Shown here: piece after piece, positions 9,813 through 18,700 of the stretch
How positions within the stretch are numbered: the stretch's first letter is position 1
Layout: every line of letters begins with the position of its first letter
Assembly (NCBI GenBank): GCA_021816455.1
Contig: JAKAXU010000004.1
Coordinates: 1-64,000 of the forward strand
DNA length: 64,000 nucleotides
Origin: Acidobacteriota bacterium
GTDB lineage: Bacteria > Acidobacteriota > Terriglobia > Terriglobales > Acidobacteriaceae
Direction of reading: 5' to 3'
Made by a program: the position numbers and the translations under genes
The notes under the pieces: generated by a model
The model's input: only the letters and a program-made list of their open reading frames with translations
The model's database searches: none
Told to the model about the DNA's origin: nothing

Positions 9813-9840
9813 TCACGCAATCCTCTTGGGGATTGCGTGA
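9813..9840. repeat. Perfect inverted repeat/hairpin
   Basis: tcacgcaatcc-tcttgg-ggattgcgtga, 11-bp arms. Confidence 0.75.
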
Positions 9841-10022
9841 CCGCCGCCTTCGCTCCTCAGCGGCTGACACCCGTCGAACGGCCCATGATGACCATACACC
9901 GGATAGCGCGGAACGATAGACGGTGATTCCTGCATTCCGTAGCGGGTTTGAGTTGCCGGATGTACTGCCGTGCAGGTTTCCTCTCCTATATCTCGCCCTC
10001 GTTTCCGTCCATACTCAGGCGA

Positions 10023-10283
10023 ATGCTGGAGCGGGATGCAAAACAAAACCCAAAAGAGGTAGAGGCAATTGAGTATCGAAAGGGATGTCCTCTCTGCGAG
10101 CACAGCGATCCCGAACTCGAGCGCGAACTTCAATCATGGGCGCAGTTGCTCTACGACCATTTCTCGTCCAGGCAATGGGATGCCAAAGCTTATGGCGCCG
10201 CACCGTTTGTTGACAGTGGCCGCCAATCTCCTACGCTGAAAGAAAGGTCGAAAAAGAAATCTACAAAAATACAGCAAGCATGA
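10023..10283 (+). CDS. Small protein translationally coupled to serine recombinase
   Basis: 86 aa from MLERDAKQNPKEVEAIEYRKGCPLCEH; stop overlaps recombinase start (ATGA). Confidence 0.5.
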   Translation: MLERDAKQNPKEVEAIEYRKGCPLCEHSDPELERELQSWAQLLYDHFSSRQWDAKAYGAAPFVDSGRQSPTLKERSKKKSTKIQQA

Positions 10284-11833
10284 ATGTTGTCATCTATTGC
10301 CGTGTGTCCTCAAAAGAGCAGGTAGACGGCACCAGTCTGGAATCCCAACAACTCGCCTGTAAGGAGTACGCTGACCGTAACCATTTAACTGTCCTGCGCG
10401 TGTTCATTGAGCGAGGCGAATCGGCGAAGTTCGCAGATCGGCCTCAATTACTTGAGATGCTCGCCTTCTGTGCTAAACGGGAGAATGGCGTCGAGCAGTT
10501 GCTCGTCTGGAAGGTAGATCGACTCGCGCGAAACGTGGGCGACCACTTCAATATCAAGGCGGGCCTGATGAAGCAGGGCATTAGCGTGGTTTCGGTCACC
10601 GAGCCTATCGATACAAAACCGGAAGGCAAACTCCTTGAAACCATCCTCGCTGGATTTGCCCAGTTCGACAACGACATCAGGGCGGCGCGCTGCACGCAGG
10701 GTATGCGACGAAAAATCCAGGAAGGGATCTTTCCTTGGAAACCGCCTCTTGGCTACAAGAGCGCAAACCGGCCCGGTGCAAAGAAGGCCCTGCCCGACGT
10801 GCCGGATCAACCGGCATTCGGCATTATTCAGAAAGGTTTTGAAGAGTTTGCAACCGGGCATCTCACCAAAGCTGGTTTACAGCGGCTCCTCATTGAGCGC
10901 GGTCTTCGCGCTCGTCGCGGCAGATTACTTGCCCCCCAAACCGTCGATTACATGCTCTCCGACGAGTTCTACGCCGGGGTAGTGCGTGACCCGTGGAGCG
11001 GTGAGCGGTTTCCCGGCAAGCATCTGCCAATGATCAGCCAAAAGGCCTTCAACGCCATTCAACGGATTGTTGCGGGCCGCAATCGTTCCGTACCCCATAT
11101 TTCTGTCCGCACAGAGTTCCCGCTGCGCACATTCGTACGGTGCGCCAACTGCGAAGCGACGCTCACGGGCGCGTTTTCGCGCGGAAGGTCGGCGCGTTAT
11201 CCGTACTACCACTGCTTTCGCCGGAACTGCGACAACCGGCGCAGCTATCCATTGGGGGATGTTCACCGGGAATTTGAGGCCTTTCTCATGGAAACCAGCG
11301 CCAATTCTCACGCGTTTGACCACCTCAGAGAGGCGGTCCGACGAATCGGCGAGACTGCGACCGCTTCGCAGCATTTAACCCAGGAGCGGCGGCGCGACGA
11401 ACTGAAGCGCATCAAAGAGCAGTTCGGACAGCTCTTGCAACTCAAGATGGAGGGCCTGTTGACTGTCGAGGAATTCAGGACGCAAAGGGCAATTCTCTCC
11501 AGCCGGATTGCTGAACTGGAGGGCGAAATCAGCGGACCGCTCCCTGAGATTGATTCCGTCGTGTCAGAACTCGAGGCGCTCCGCACTCAACTGAGCGATC
11601 TCGCGTCTCTTTGGAAGTCACTGTCCATCGAAAATCGCAAACGGTTCCAACTGCTTACGCTTCCCCGGGGATATATTTTCGGAAGAGTTCGAACCGCCCA
11701 AAGGGGCCGTATTTTCTCGCTTATCGGAGCGTCAGAACACTCAAATACAAGTTTGGTACACCCCGCCTTCGAGAGTTGGCACCAATTAGCAGAGGAGATA
11801 CGTGTGTTGGCCATGATCTCTCAGGGGACGTAA
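10280..11833 (+). CDS. Large serine recombinase (resolvase/invertase family)
   Basis: N-terminal IYCRVSSKEQVDGTSLESQ, VWKVDRLARN; recombinase and zinc-ribbon domains (CANCEATLTG...CFRRNCDN), coiled coil. Confidence 0.93.
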   Translation: MNVVIYCRVSSKEQVDGTSLESQQLACKEYADRNHLTVLRVFIERGESAKFADRPQLLEMLAFCAKRENGVEQLLVWKVDRLARNVGDHFNIKAGLMKQGISVVSVTEPIDTKPEGKLLETILAGFAQFDNDIRAARCTQGMRRKIQEGIFPWKPPLGYKSANRPGAKKALPDVPDQPAFGIIQKGFEEFATGHLTKAGLQRLLIERGLRARRGRLLAPQTVDYMLSDEFYAGVVRDPWSGERFPGKHLPMISQKAFNAIQRIVAGRNRSVPHISVRTEFPLRTFVRCANCEATLTGAFSRGRSARYPYYHCFRRNCDNRRSYPLGDVHREFEAFLMETSANSHAFDHLREAVRRIGETATASQHLTQERRRDELKRIKEQFGQLLQLKMEGLLTVEEFRTQRAILSSRIAELEGEISGPLPEIDSVVSELEALRTQLSDLASLWKSLSIENRKRFQLLTLPRGYIFGRVRTAQRGRIFSLIGASEHSNTSLVHPAFESWHQLAEEIRVLAMISQGT

Positions 11834-11872
11834 TCTCATTGAGACAAGTGCAACGCCCAGATTGTTGTCCTC

Positions 11873-11935
11873 CCGTCGGCCTCTCAAGGTGTGACGGACG
11901 AGTCATTCGTCTATTCGTCACCGAGAGGCCGGCGG
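11873..11935. repeat. Nested inverted repeat (extended hairpin) downstream of serine recombinase
   Basis: ccgtcggcctctc ... gagaggccggcgg outer arms; gtgacg ... cgtcac middle; gacga ... tcgtc inner. Confidence 0.65.
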
Positions 11936-11971
11936 CAGGGCACAACCGGAGTGCGTTATTGGTGCGCCCGT

Positions 11972-12490
11972 TCACTCTTGAAAGCAGTCGCGTCGCCAGC
12001 ACGCCACTGCAAGCGCGATCGCATCGAACATCGGCACCGAAAAGTGTTCGGGCTCCCATAGTCTTCGCTTAGGTGGTAGATTCGGTTGCAACTCAGGGAA
12101 CATCCGGCCAAGTAGCGCCATGATCTCATCCTTGGACCCGACTCCAAAGTCTTGAAATGCCTCGCGGACCTTGATCCGCGTAAACATAAACATCGGGACA
12201 GATGAGCGCGACGCTTCTCGCCGGATAGTCCGATAGAGCAGCTCCAGATTCTCAGGACTGTGCGCCTTCTCTGTCTTTGATCTTTCGATGGCAAGAACCG
12301 AAGGTACAAAACGTTCTAACAGAACTGCTACCCGTTTCGACGCCGCCGAAATCCGAGCGTCCTGGTTCTTTTCGTAATAAATCATGCCCCAATGAACCAA
12401 CTCCACTGAGCCTTCAATGATCGCGAAACCGAGGCGCTGCGAGCGGAGAGAAATCCCGAGAATCCTTTTACTAGGGGGCTTCTTCAGCAT
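11972..12490 (-). CDS. RuvC-like/RNase H-fold resolvase-like protein
   Basis: RILGISLRSQRLGFAIIEG, VPSVLAIERSKTEKA, FDAIALAVACW; RuvC-type arrangement with the first Asp position replaced by Ser. Confidence 0.55.
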   Translation of the reverse strand: MLKKPPSKRILGISLRSQRLGFAIIEGSVELVHWGMIYYEKNQDARISAASKRVAVLLERFVPSVLAIERSKTEKAHSPENLELLYRTIRREASRSSVPMFMFTRIKVREAFQDFGVGSKDEIMALLGRMFPELQPNLPPKRRLWEPEHFSVPMFDAIALAVACWRRDCFQE

Positions 12491-12851
12491 AACTGCGATG
12501 GGTTAACTCCTGTTCTTCTCGTTCTCTCATCCACATGAGCTTGCGGGCGATTCTTGCCGCCTGTCGGCCCTTGGCGCTTGACTGTTCAAGATTGCAACGC
12601 ATTTCCGTTAGGCGCGTCTCGACGGAATCCCGCATTTTCTCGTATGCGGCGGGGAAGAGTTCCGAGACCGGAACATGGAAGAGCGCTTGGTAGCCAAGCG
12701 CAATGTACAACGGAGGAATTGACCGCAAGCGTTCGTGGCGCGAGACGGGTCCCTCCTCCGGATATCCAAGGAGAATTCCAAGTTCCTTCTGGCTTAACCC
12801 CGACCGCTTTCGGTGTGAGCTCAGGTAGCTTGCAAGGTGCGATTCGATCAT
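12471..12851 (-). CDS. XRE-family HTH regulator
   Basis: LASYLSSHRKRSGLSQKELGILLGYPEEGPVSRHER; 20-nt overlap with downstream RuvC-like gene. Confidence 0.75.
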   Translation of the reverse strand: MIESHLASYLSSHRKRSGLSQKELGILLGYPEEGPVSRHERLRSIPPLYIALGYQALFHVPVSELFPAAYEKMRDSVETRLTEMRCNLEQSSAKGRQAARIARKLMWMREREEQELTHRSYAEEAP

Positions 12852-13120
12852 CTGTTAAAGAACATCGTGCTAGTCGACCTTTTTCGTAAGTCTAACAAGC
12901 AGACAGAAATGCAATAGATAGGTAATCCTGCATCTCGTGCCGGGTTTAGAGGATCCGATTCGCCGCGTCAAAACAGCAGTAAACGAATATGCTCAGTGAT
13001 TTCACTGTGTCCGAAAATGCGGTTGTGTATTGACTCTTGAAATCTATCGGACAGAAGGTCGTGCCGAAGTGTATCCGTTGCGCATTGATTGACGTGTACT
13101 TCTATGAGTAAATTGCTATG

Positions 13121-13330
13121 TTATTCGAAATGGCGCAAGCACTTTTAATTGCGGATGCTTTTATCTACTCGCTTCACGCTATGGGTTGTCACTCCGGCGA
13201 ATTACGCCGCCATGCCACCTGATGAGCGAATTCATGGGTCCGCTGGGAAACACGTATTTAGGTTTGAGGGATACCGTAGATCGATATCGCAGATGCGCTC
13301 CTAAATCGGCAGCTTCAACCTGGACCATTT
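13121..13330 (-). pseudogene. Degraded, internally deleted copy of the 3' end of the 15121-16512 gene
   Basis: Imperfect alignment to 15081-15384 (ctcgcttcacgc..gggttgtc.ctcc.gcga; cgctgggaaacac.tatttaggtt; gcgctcctaaatcggcagcttcaacctgga) with ~93 bp missing. Confidence 0.75.
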
Positions 13331-13408
13331 ACCGAGATAGGTCGAACTGCTCTCCTCCTCAGTGCCCTCCTCGCCGCATTATTTCTCCAAGGCCAAGTGA
13401 TCAACCGT

Positions 13409-14671
13409 CTATTTCTCCGCGTTATACAGCGCCATGACTTCGGCGGAAGAAAGAGCGCGATTGTAAATACGAATATCATTCATAAGCCCCGTGAATCCGA
13501 TATTTGCTCCCCCGATATCGAACGTACCAGCTCCTATATCCGGCGTTAAAGCCTGACCAGAACAACCAACTAATGCGCCGTTCTCGTAGAAACAGTCCGT
13601 ACCGACAGTATTATTATGAACATACGTCACAAACTGCCAAACACCCAATACCATGTCATAACCAGGGCTATCGCGATTTCCTCCATTAGCCATTATCGAC
13701 CCATAAGTAGCCCCTGTCGTTGGATCGACCGATATTGAATAAAAACTTGGCCAAGTGCCCGTTTCTTTGAGCACGAGACCTGCCCAACCCCCAACAGGAA
13801 TAGCGGTTGGCAAGATCCATAACGAGATCGAAAAATTATTCACGGTCAAAGCGGAACTTGGGGAAGAATTCGTTATCCCGTTGCTTGTATTGAAATTCCC
13901 CGCCCATCCCCCATTGAGGCCCGGCGAATAGTATCCACTCGTACCCGAGGTGGTGCCGCTCCAATTGCCGTTGTTTCCGTTCCCTGAACCGTCATACGCC
14001 ACGGTTCCACTCCCCTCATCAAGCGGCCAGTAACCGACAAGGGAGGGATCCCCATAGTCCAGGGGTTCCAGGGTGAGATTCGTGCCTTTCGCATAGACGG
14101 TGGTCAGAGGGGATCCGTCGTTTACGATGACGTCATGGCTGCCGCCAAGCTGATATTTGGATGATTCCATCGGGGCGGTGATCTCGTACTGGGTGCCGTT
14201 CGTCGTATAGGTGTAGTAGAGCCGGGTGGAGCTCTGGTTTGTCGGGTCCACGGGGAGAGAGGAGAGGATGTTGCTCACGGCAGGGGAAGCAAGATTCACC
14301 GGGATCCAGCCGGTGCCGCTCGCATTGCGGTAGTCCTGCGGGGAGGAACACTGGTAGGTATATCCCGCAGGGAGGGCGGGAAGATTGAGGGAGGCACAGG
14401 TGGAGGTCTGATTTCCTGAAAGGGTGGGGTCCGGCAGGGAAACATAGACGGTATCGGGGGCGCCGAGGGCATTGCCGTCCTGGGCTTCATAGGCACCGAG
14501 GGCGCTGTTCAGGGTGGCAAGATCGGAGAGGCGGTTGCTGTCCCGAGCCTCCCGCATCATTTCCGCAGGATTCAGGGTGAGGACCACGACCACCGCAAGG
14601 ATGGCGATAATGGCGATTACGACCAGGAGCTCGATCAGAGTGAAGGCGGAATTCTTTGTACGAGTATGCAT
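13409..14671 (-). CDS. Type IV prepilin/pseudopilin with C-terminal LamG-like domain
   Basis: FTLIELLVVIAIIAILAVVVV class III signal; SLVGYWPLDEGSGTVAYDGSGNGNNG ... DIRIYNRALSSAEVMALYN LamG/concanavalin-like signature. Confidence 0.88.
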   Translation of the reverse strand: MHTRTKNSAFTLIELLVVIAIIAILAVVVVLTLNPAEMMREARDSNRLSDLATLNSALGAYEAQDGNALGAPDTVYVSLPDPTLSGNQTSTCASLNLPALPAGYTYQCSSPQDYRNASGTGWIPVNLASPAVSNILSSLPVDPTNQSSTRLYYTYTTNGTQYEITAPMESSKYQLGGSHDVIVNDGSPLTTVYAKGTNLTLEPLDYGDPSLVGYWPLDEGSGTVAYDGSGNGNNGNWSGTTSGTSGYYSPGLNGGWAGNFNTSNGITNSSPSSALTVNNFSISLWILPTAIPVGGWAGLVLKETGTWPSFYSISVDPTTGATYGSIMANGGNRDSPGYDMVLGVWQFVTYVHNNTVGTDCFYENGALVGCSGQALTPDIGAGTFDIGGANIGFTGLMNDIRIYNRALSSAEVMALYNAEK

Positions 14672-15120
14672 GGAATGATAGATACACCGAGATCACTGCC
14701 ATTCCCCGTTTGAGAGTGAAGGGCAATCGCTCAACCGTCGGACGTAAGGATGAAAAGAAAATGTATCGGCGGGGATATCTAGCTCAAGCGAGTTATGTAT
14801 TTAGTATAGCAAAACTGCGGAAAAATCATGTGAACAAGTCGGTCGCTTGGGTAGCGTTCCACAAGCTGCCCCGACCTTTGCAGTATTCATGAGTTATCCA
14901 ACGGAAATCCAGCGATATCGCTGCCCGCAGCGCGCCGACATGATGTCTTGGCGCAGCGGAATCAACATCGATTTGAGCCTTCTCGCCGACTCTCACCGAT
15001 TGGCTTTGAACCACGAGTCCGCCAGATCAAACAAGATGGAGCGGCCGACGAAAAGGATTCCCTGAGGATGAATCACCGCACTGTTCGAAAGGCCGCAAGC
15101 ACTTCTCAATTTTCGACATT

Positions 15121-16512
15121 TCATTCACTCGCTTCACGCCACGGGTTGTCTCTCCAGCGAATCGCGCCGTCATGCCATCCATCTTGAGGCGTCCAGATTC
15201 TCAAAGGCAACGGCTGTGCTAGTTCTGGACAATCGGCTAAGCGATGGTCAAGTCGATTGGTTCGCTCTAACTCACGGTGAACAAATTCATAGTTTCCGCT
15301 GGGAAACACATATTTAGGTTCGAGAGACGGGGCAAAGTGATACCGGAAATACGCTCCTAAATCGGCAGCTTCAACCTGGACGATGAGATTGTCCTCCGAC
15401 TGGTCCATCCGATTGGCATGGCCGTAAGGTCTTGCAAGTACTTCGATGACTTCCGTTTTCGGAAAAAGGATATATTTTCTGGGAAATCCCGTCGGCCCAT
15501 TGCGATACCTATATCGGGGCCGCCCCCCGGGCGGTGAACAGCAGGGAACATCGTTCACGCCGAAGATTGCGACGAATGGAAGATCAAATGCGTTATTCTC
15601 TCCGCAGACAACGAGACATTCGGTGCCTTTGATGGTCACCGGACAGAGCCATTCGACGAATCCGCCATTGGCGAAGTGTGTAATGGCATTGCCCACGGAA
15701 TCAATCCTCAGCACGCATCCAGGCCACCCGGCATCATTCGCAAGTGCCGCCCAGACCAAGATTCCCTGCGGCGTGCGGTAGGGAATCACGTGCCGGAACG
15801 TCCACGCTCGCGGAAATATTCCCCCATCATAGTCAATGAGGTCCGGACTGGCATCGAGTATCCATGCAACTTCGCCGGTCGGTTTGAGAAAGATGATCGA
15901 ATCGGGCTTCCGAGCATCACTGAATCTAGCGGTGATGAGTGCGCCGGGGTTACCGGTGTCGTGAAAGTCAACCAATTGAACTCTCCATTCGTCCCGGTCA
16001 ATAATGCTTCGCCGTAAAGGAGATGGAAATCGATACGACCAAAGCCTCGCACCCGAAAGATCGAACCCGGCAACGTGGGTTTCTGTCAATTCCACATGTG
16101 ATAGTGGTCCCGCTTGTGGAGTTTCGCGTGGCGCTATTTTATGCAATTTCGGCGTAATGAATCGGTCCCTGTCACTGTCCTTCCCGGGCCACGCCAAACG
16201 ATACCCACGGTGGCGCTTGCTCTCTATGGAGATGCTTCTGTTGTATACAGCAAGAATCCTGCGAAGCTTTGCGACCGATTGGTGCACGTTATTAGAATCA
16301 ACAAAGCGTGGTGTGTCGCCAGACTCCCAAGCGCGCTCAAGAATGTTCGAGATCGAGAGATACGCTGGGCTCACTTCATAGAGCGCTCGAAGGACGCGAA
16401 ATTCTGTGGCGTCGAGATCGATAAGAGTGCCGTCATGATAGAGGCACTGGAGATCGAGATCGATTTCGAATTGTCCTTGTTCTTCTAATCCACCGCCGGA
16501 ACCTTCCATCAC
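15121..16512 (-). CDS. OmpR/CadC-type winged-helix protein fused to large C-terminal domain (possibly beta-propeller)
   Basis: N-term IDLDLQCLYHDGTLIDLDATEFRVLRALYEV...NVHQSVAKLRRIL...SIESKRHRGYRLA; C-term ~340 aa repeated beta-rich segments, no TM helix seen. Confidence 0.65.
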   Translation of the reverse strand: MMEGSGGGLEEQGQFEIDLDLQCLYHDGTLIDLDATEFRVLRALYEVSPAYLSISNILERAWESGDTPRFVDSNNVHQSVAKLRRILAVYNRSISIESKRHRGYRLAWPGKDSDRDRFITPKLHKIAPRETPQAGPLSHVELTETHVAGFDLSGARLWSYRFPSPLRRSIIDRDEWRVQLVDFHDTGNPGALITARFSDARKPDSIIFLKPTGEVAWILDASPDLIDYDGGIFPRAWTFRHVIPYRTPQGILVWAALANDAGWPGCVLRIDSVGNAITHFANGGFVEWLCPVTIKGTECLVVCGENNAFDLPFVAIFGVNDVPCCSPPGGRPRYRYRNGPTGFPRKYILFPKTEVIEVLARPYGHANRMDQSEDNLIVQVEAADLGAYFRYHFAPSLEPKYVFPSGNYEFVHRELERTNRLDHRLADCPELAQPLPLRIWTPQDGWHDGAIRWRDNPWREASE

Positions 16513-16599
16513 ACTCTCCGCGAGAATTCAGCGACAGTTCAGCGTCGATTCAGTGAGCTATGTCGCACGTGGACTAACCTGCTCATGAAACAGAAAAAC

Positions 16600-16618
16600 T
16601 GCACCCTTCGGGTGCAGA
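16600..16618 (-). terminator. Terminator-like hairpin (leftward)
   Basis: ctgcaccc-ttc-gggtgcag followed on the minus strand by tttttctg. Confidence 0.6.
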
Positions 16619-16635
16619 ACGGTACGAAATGAATT

Positions 16636-16665
16636 CCCAGGGTGGTGGCAAAACACCACCCTGGG
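16636..16665. repeat. Perfect 12-bp-arm inverted repeat
   Basis: cccagggtggtg-gcaaaa-caccaccctggg. Confidence 0.75.
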
Positions 16666-16916
16666 TACCGCAATGATCCGCGGCAGGTATTCACCTGTAG
16701 GGCAGGCGAACACCCAACGCGCCACCATCGCTCAGTCCGAATGGCACTATCGTGCGGTATCTTTTGTATTATGCATGAGATACCGGACCTGTCAAAAGGC
16801 CTCTCGGACATAGTCCGGTATCCCGAGCGGTGGGGTGCAATGTGATCGCCTCATCCAATTCAGGAAATCGCCTCGCGGCGTGTTGCGGAGAACCGTTGCT
16901 CTGCGAGGGCTTCGCG

Positions 16917-17240
16917 ATGGATCGGATTCTCATTCTCGATAATGATGCCGCTCATGCAGATGCGCTCGCCTGCGCACTTCGCCGCATGGACCGATCCATC
17001 GAGACCTGCGCTGATACCAGGCTTGCCATAGCAAAGTGCCTCACCGAAGCAACGGATGTGCTGATCGTGGTTCCAGCGTCTCCCCATGGTTGGAAGGAGC
17101 AACTAAGCACCGCCTGCGCAACACTCAAATCCCGCGTTGATCATCCCGCCGTGCTTTGCATTCTCCGCTGGAAAGCACAAGATTCCACGGACCGCTTGTT
17201 CGGGGATGCATTGGGAATCGAGGTGCAGCATGAACGCTAG
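16917..17240 (+). CDS. Response-regulator receiver-like protein (degenerate)
   Basis: MDRILILDNDAAHADALACALRRMDRSIETCADTRLAIAKCLTEATDVLIVVP. Confidence 0.5.
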   Translation: MDRILILDNDAAHADALACALRRMDRSIETCADTRLAIAKCLTEATDVLIVVPASPHGWKEQLSTACATLKSRVDHPAVLCILRWKAQDSTDRLFGDALGIEVQHER

Positions 17241-17772
17241 CGCAAGTTTCGAACATGTCGCCCTTGCAGTTGATTATCTCGTCGCGAAACGAAAACAGGC
17301 ACGCGCCGTGCAATTTCGATTGGTGATTGTGCACGGCCACCATCAGCCGGGAACCGCTTGTCACAGCGGAGAAACCATCGAGCAGGTCTTCCTCGGAGTA
17401 GGCCGACGCTTGATTGCACTCGCGCTTTCCCCTACGGGACTCGTCGTTATTGACATTCTTGCGCGCAAGCGGTTGATGCTCTTGAGCGCCGCGCAAATTG
17501 AACAGATTGCTACTTCTCATCCTTTCTACACGCATCTCGGGGCAAATACGGCGGGCAAGCAGAGACGCACTGCGCGATTGGTACGCAGGTCCATCAAAGT
17601 ATTTATCTCTCGCTTTCGCAGGCTGCTCGCGAAGGCGTCCGCGCAAGCGGGGCTGGAAATTCATCCGGAGAAAATCCTCGTCTCCGAACCTACCGACCTG
17701 CAGAATGTCACCGCGTACCGCCTCGCCCTTCCGTGCGAATTCGCTCATGTAAGCGGAAATTCCGTGGAGTGA
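17230..17772 (+). CDS. Protein with C-terminal winged-helix-like region
   Basis: Start MNASASFEHVALAVDYL; C-term RFRRLLAKASAQAGLEIHPEKILVSEPTDLQNVTAYRLALP resembles an OmpR-type wHTH. Confidence 0.5.
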   Translation: MNASASFEHVALAVDYLVAKRKQARAVQFRLVIVHGHHQPGTACHSGETIEQVFLGVGRRLIALALSPTGLVVIDILARKRLMLLSAAQIEQIATSHPFYTHLGANTAGKQRRTARLVRRSIKVFISRFRRLLAKASAQAGLEIHPEKILVSEPTDLQNVTAYRLALPCEFAHVSGNSVE

Positions 17773-17779
17773 AGAGATT

Positions 17780-18259
17780 ATGCCCACGGTTGCGCTCGAA
17801 CTCGACATATCACCGCAGCACACCGCCCCATCTGTGTCTCAACGCCCGCATCACTTGCGGAGACGCATAGGAAGCGGCGTAGCCCTTGCTACAGCCGGAA
17901 ACAACGCGCAGTGGAAAGACAATCCGCAACACTGGCAAACGCTTATTCTCCTCTTGCCGCTGTTTTACAACCCGGATTCAAAAGGCTATCGAAAGCCGAT
18001 TTCCAACACATTGATCCAGAGAACCATCAGCGAAATGCAGCGGATGTTCAGCGGGTACACCCTTGCGCGGGTAATGGGTTGGTACTGGGAAGAAACCAAA
18101 AGCGTGGGCGTGCCGGATGAACTTGTACGCCTGGAGGTTGACGGAGTTTTCACCGGTGACGATCTTCGCGCGCTTCACGAATGGAAGAGAAGGCTGCGGC
18201 GGCGGTTCAGACAGGACTACATCTACATGCGACTCGTGGCGTCAGGCACGGCGATTTAA
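17780..18259 (+). CDS. Hypothetical protein
   Basis: 159 aa, directly downstream of 17230-17772 on the same strand. Confidence 0.5.
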   Translation: MPTVALELDISPQHTAPSVSQRPHHLRRRIGSGVALATAGNNAQWKDNPQHWQTLILLLPLFYNPDSKGYRKPISNTLIQRTISEMQRMFSGYTLARVMGWYWEETKSVGVPDELVRLEVDGVFTGDDLRALHEWKRRLRRRFRQDYIYMRLVASGTAI

Positions 18260-18340
18260 GACTGGTCATGCAAACGATCGCAAGGCAACTTTCAACAGCC
18301 GAGTTAGAAAATCAACACAAAAACACACTTTCCATTTCCA

Positions 18341-18384
18341 GAACTACAATCACAAACTGCAAACGTAGTGCGTGATTGTAGTTC
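18341..18384. repeat. 13-bp inverted repeat
   Basis: gaactacaatcac ... gtgattgtagttc with 18-bp spacer. Confidence 0.7.
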
Positions 18385-18634
18385 CGATATGCTCCCTAGC
18401 TAGCGAAGGCAGTACTATCGCGAGGATTTACGGCGCGTGTCTGCCTTCCGGTTAGCGAGGGCTGATGCTGCAATCCGTTTGGTCGTGGGGCTCAATGAGC
18501 TGCTTCGCATCGCCCGTGAGGCCTTCGTAGCGATGGAGCCATGTGTTCGTACTGAGTTTTTTGCCATGTTGATTGTCCTTTGCTGGCGGCTTACGACTAT
18601 TCCGCCGTCTGGAATCCATTCCTACAGGTGCCTA

Positions 18635-18662
18635 TTGACGGCGCCAGGTGCCGCGTTATAAT
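18635..18662 (+). promoter_or_regulatory. Sigma70-like promoter of S24/LexA operon
   Basis: TTGACG-N16-TATAAT upstream of 18701. Confidence 0.75.
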
Positions 18663-18669
18663 AAGAACA

Positions 18670-18692
18670 CGACTACGCCAGTATTGTAGTCG
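18670..18692 (+). promoter_or_regulatory. Palindromic operator candidate for the LexA-like repressor
   Basis: cgactac-N9-gtagtcg, just downstream of the -10 and 8 bp before the start codon. Confidence 0.7.
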
Positions 18693-18700
18693 AAACGAAA

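Noticed and set aside
16600-16665. Possible CRISPR or short repeat array
   Set aside because: Only two unrelated hairpins; no regularly spaced direct repeats. No CRISPR array was seen anywhere in the window
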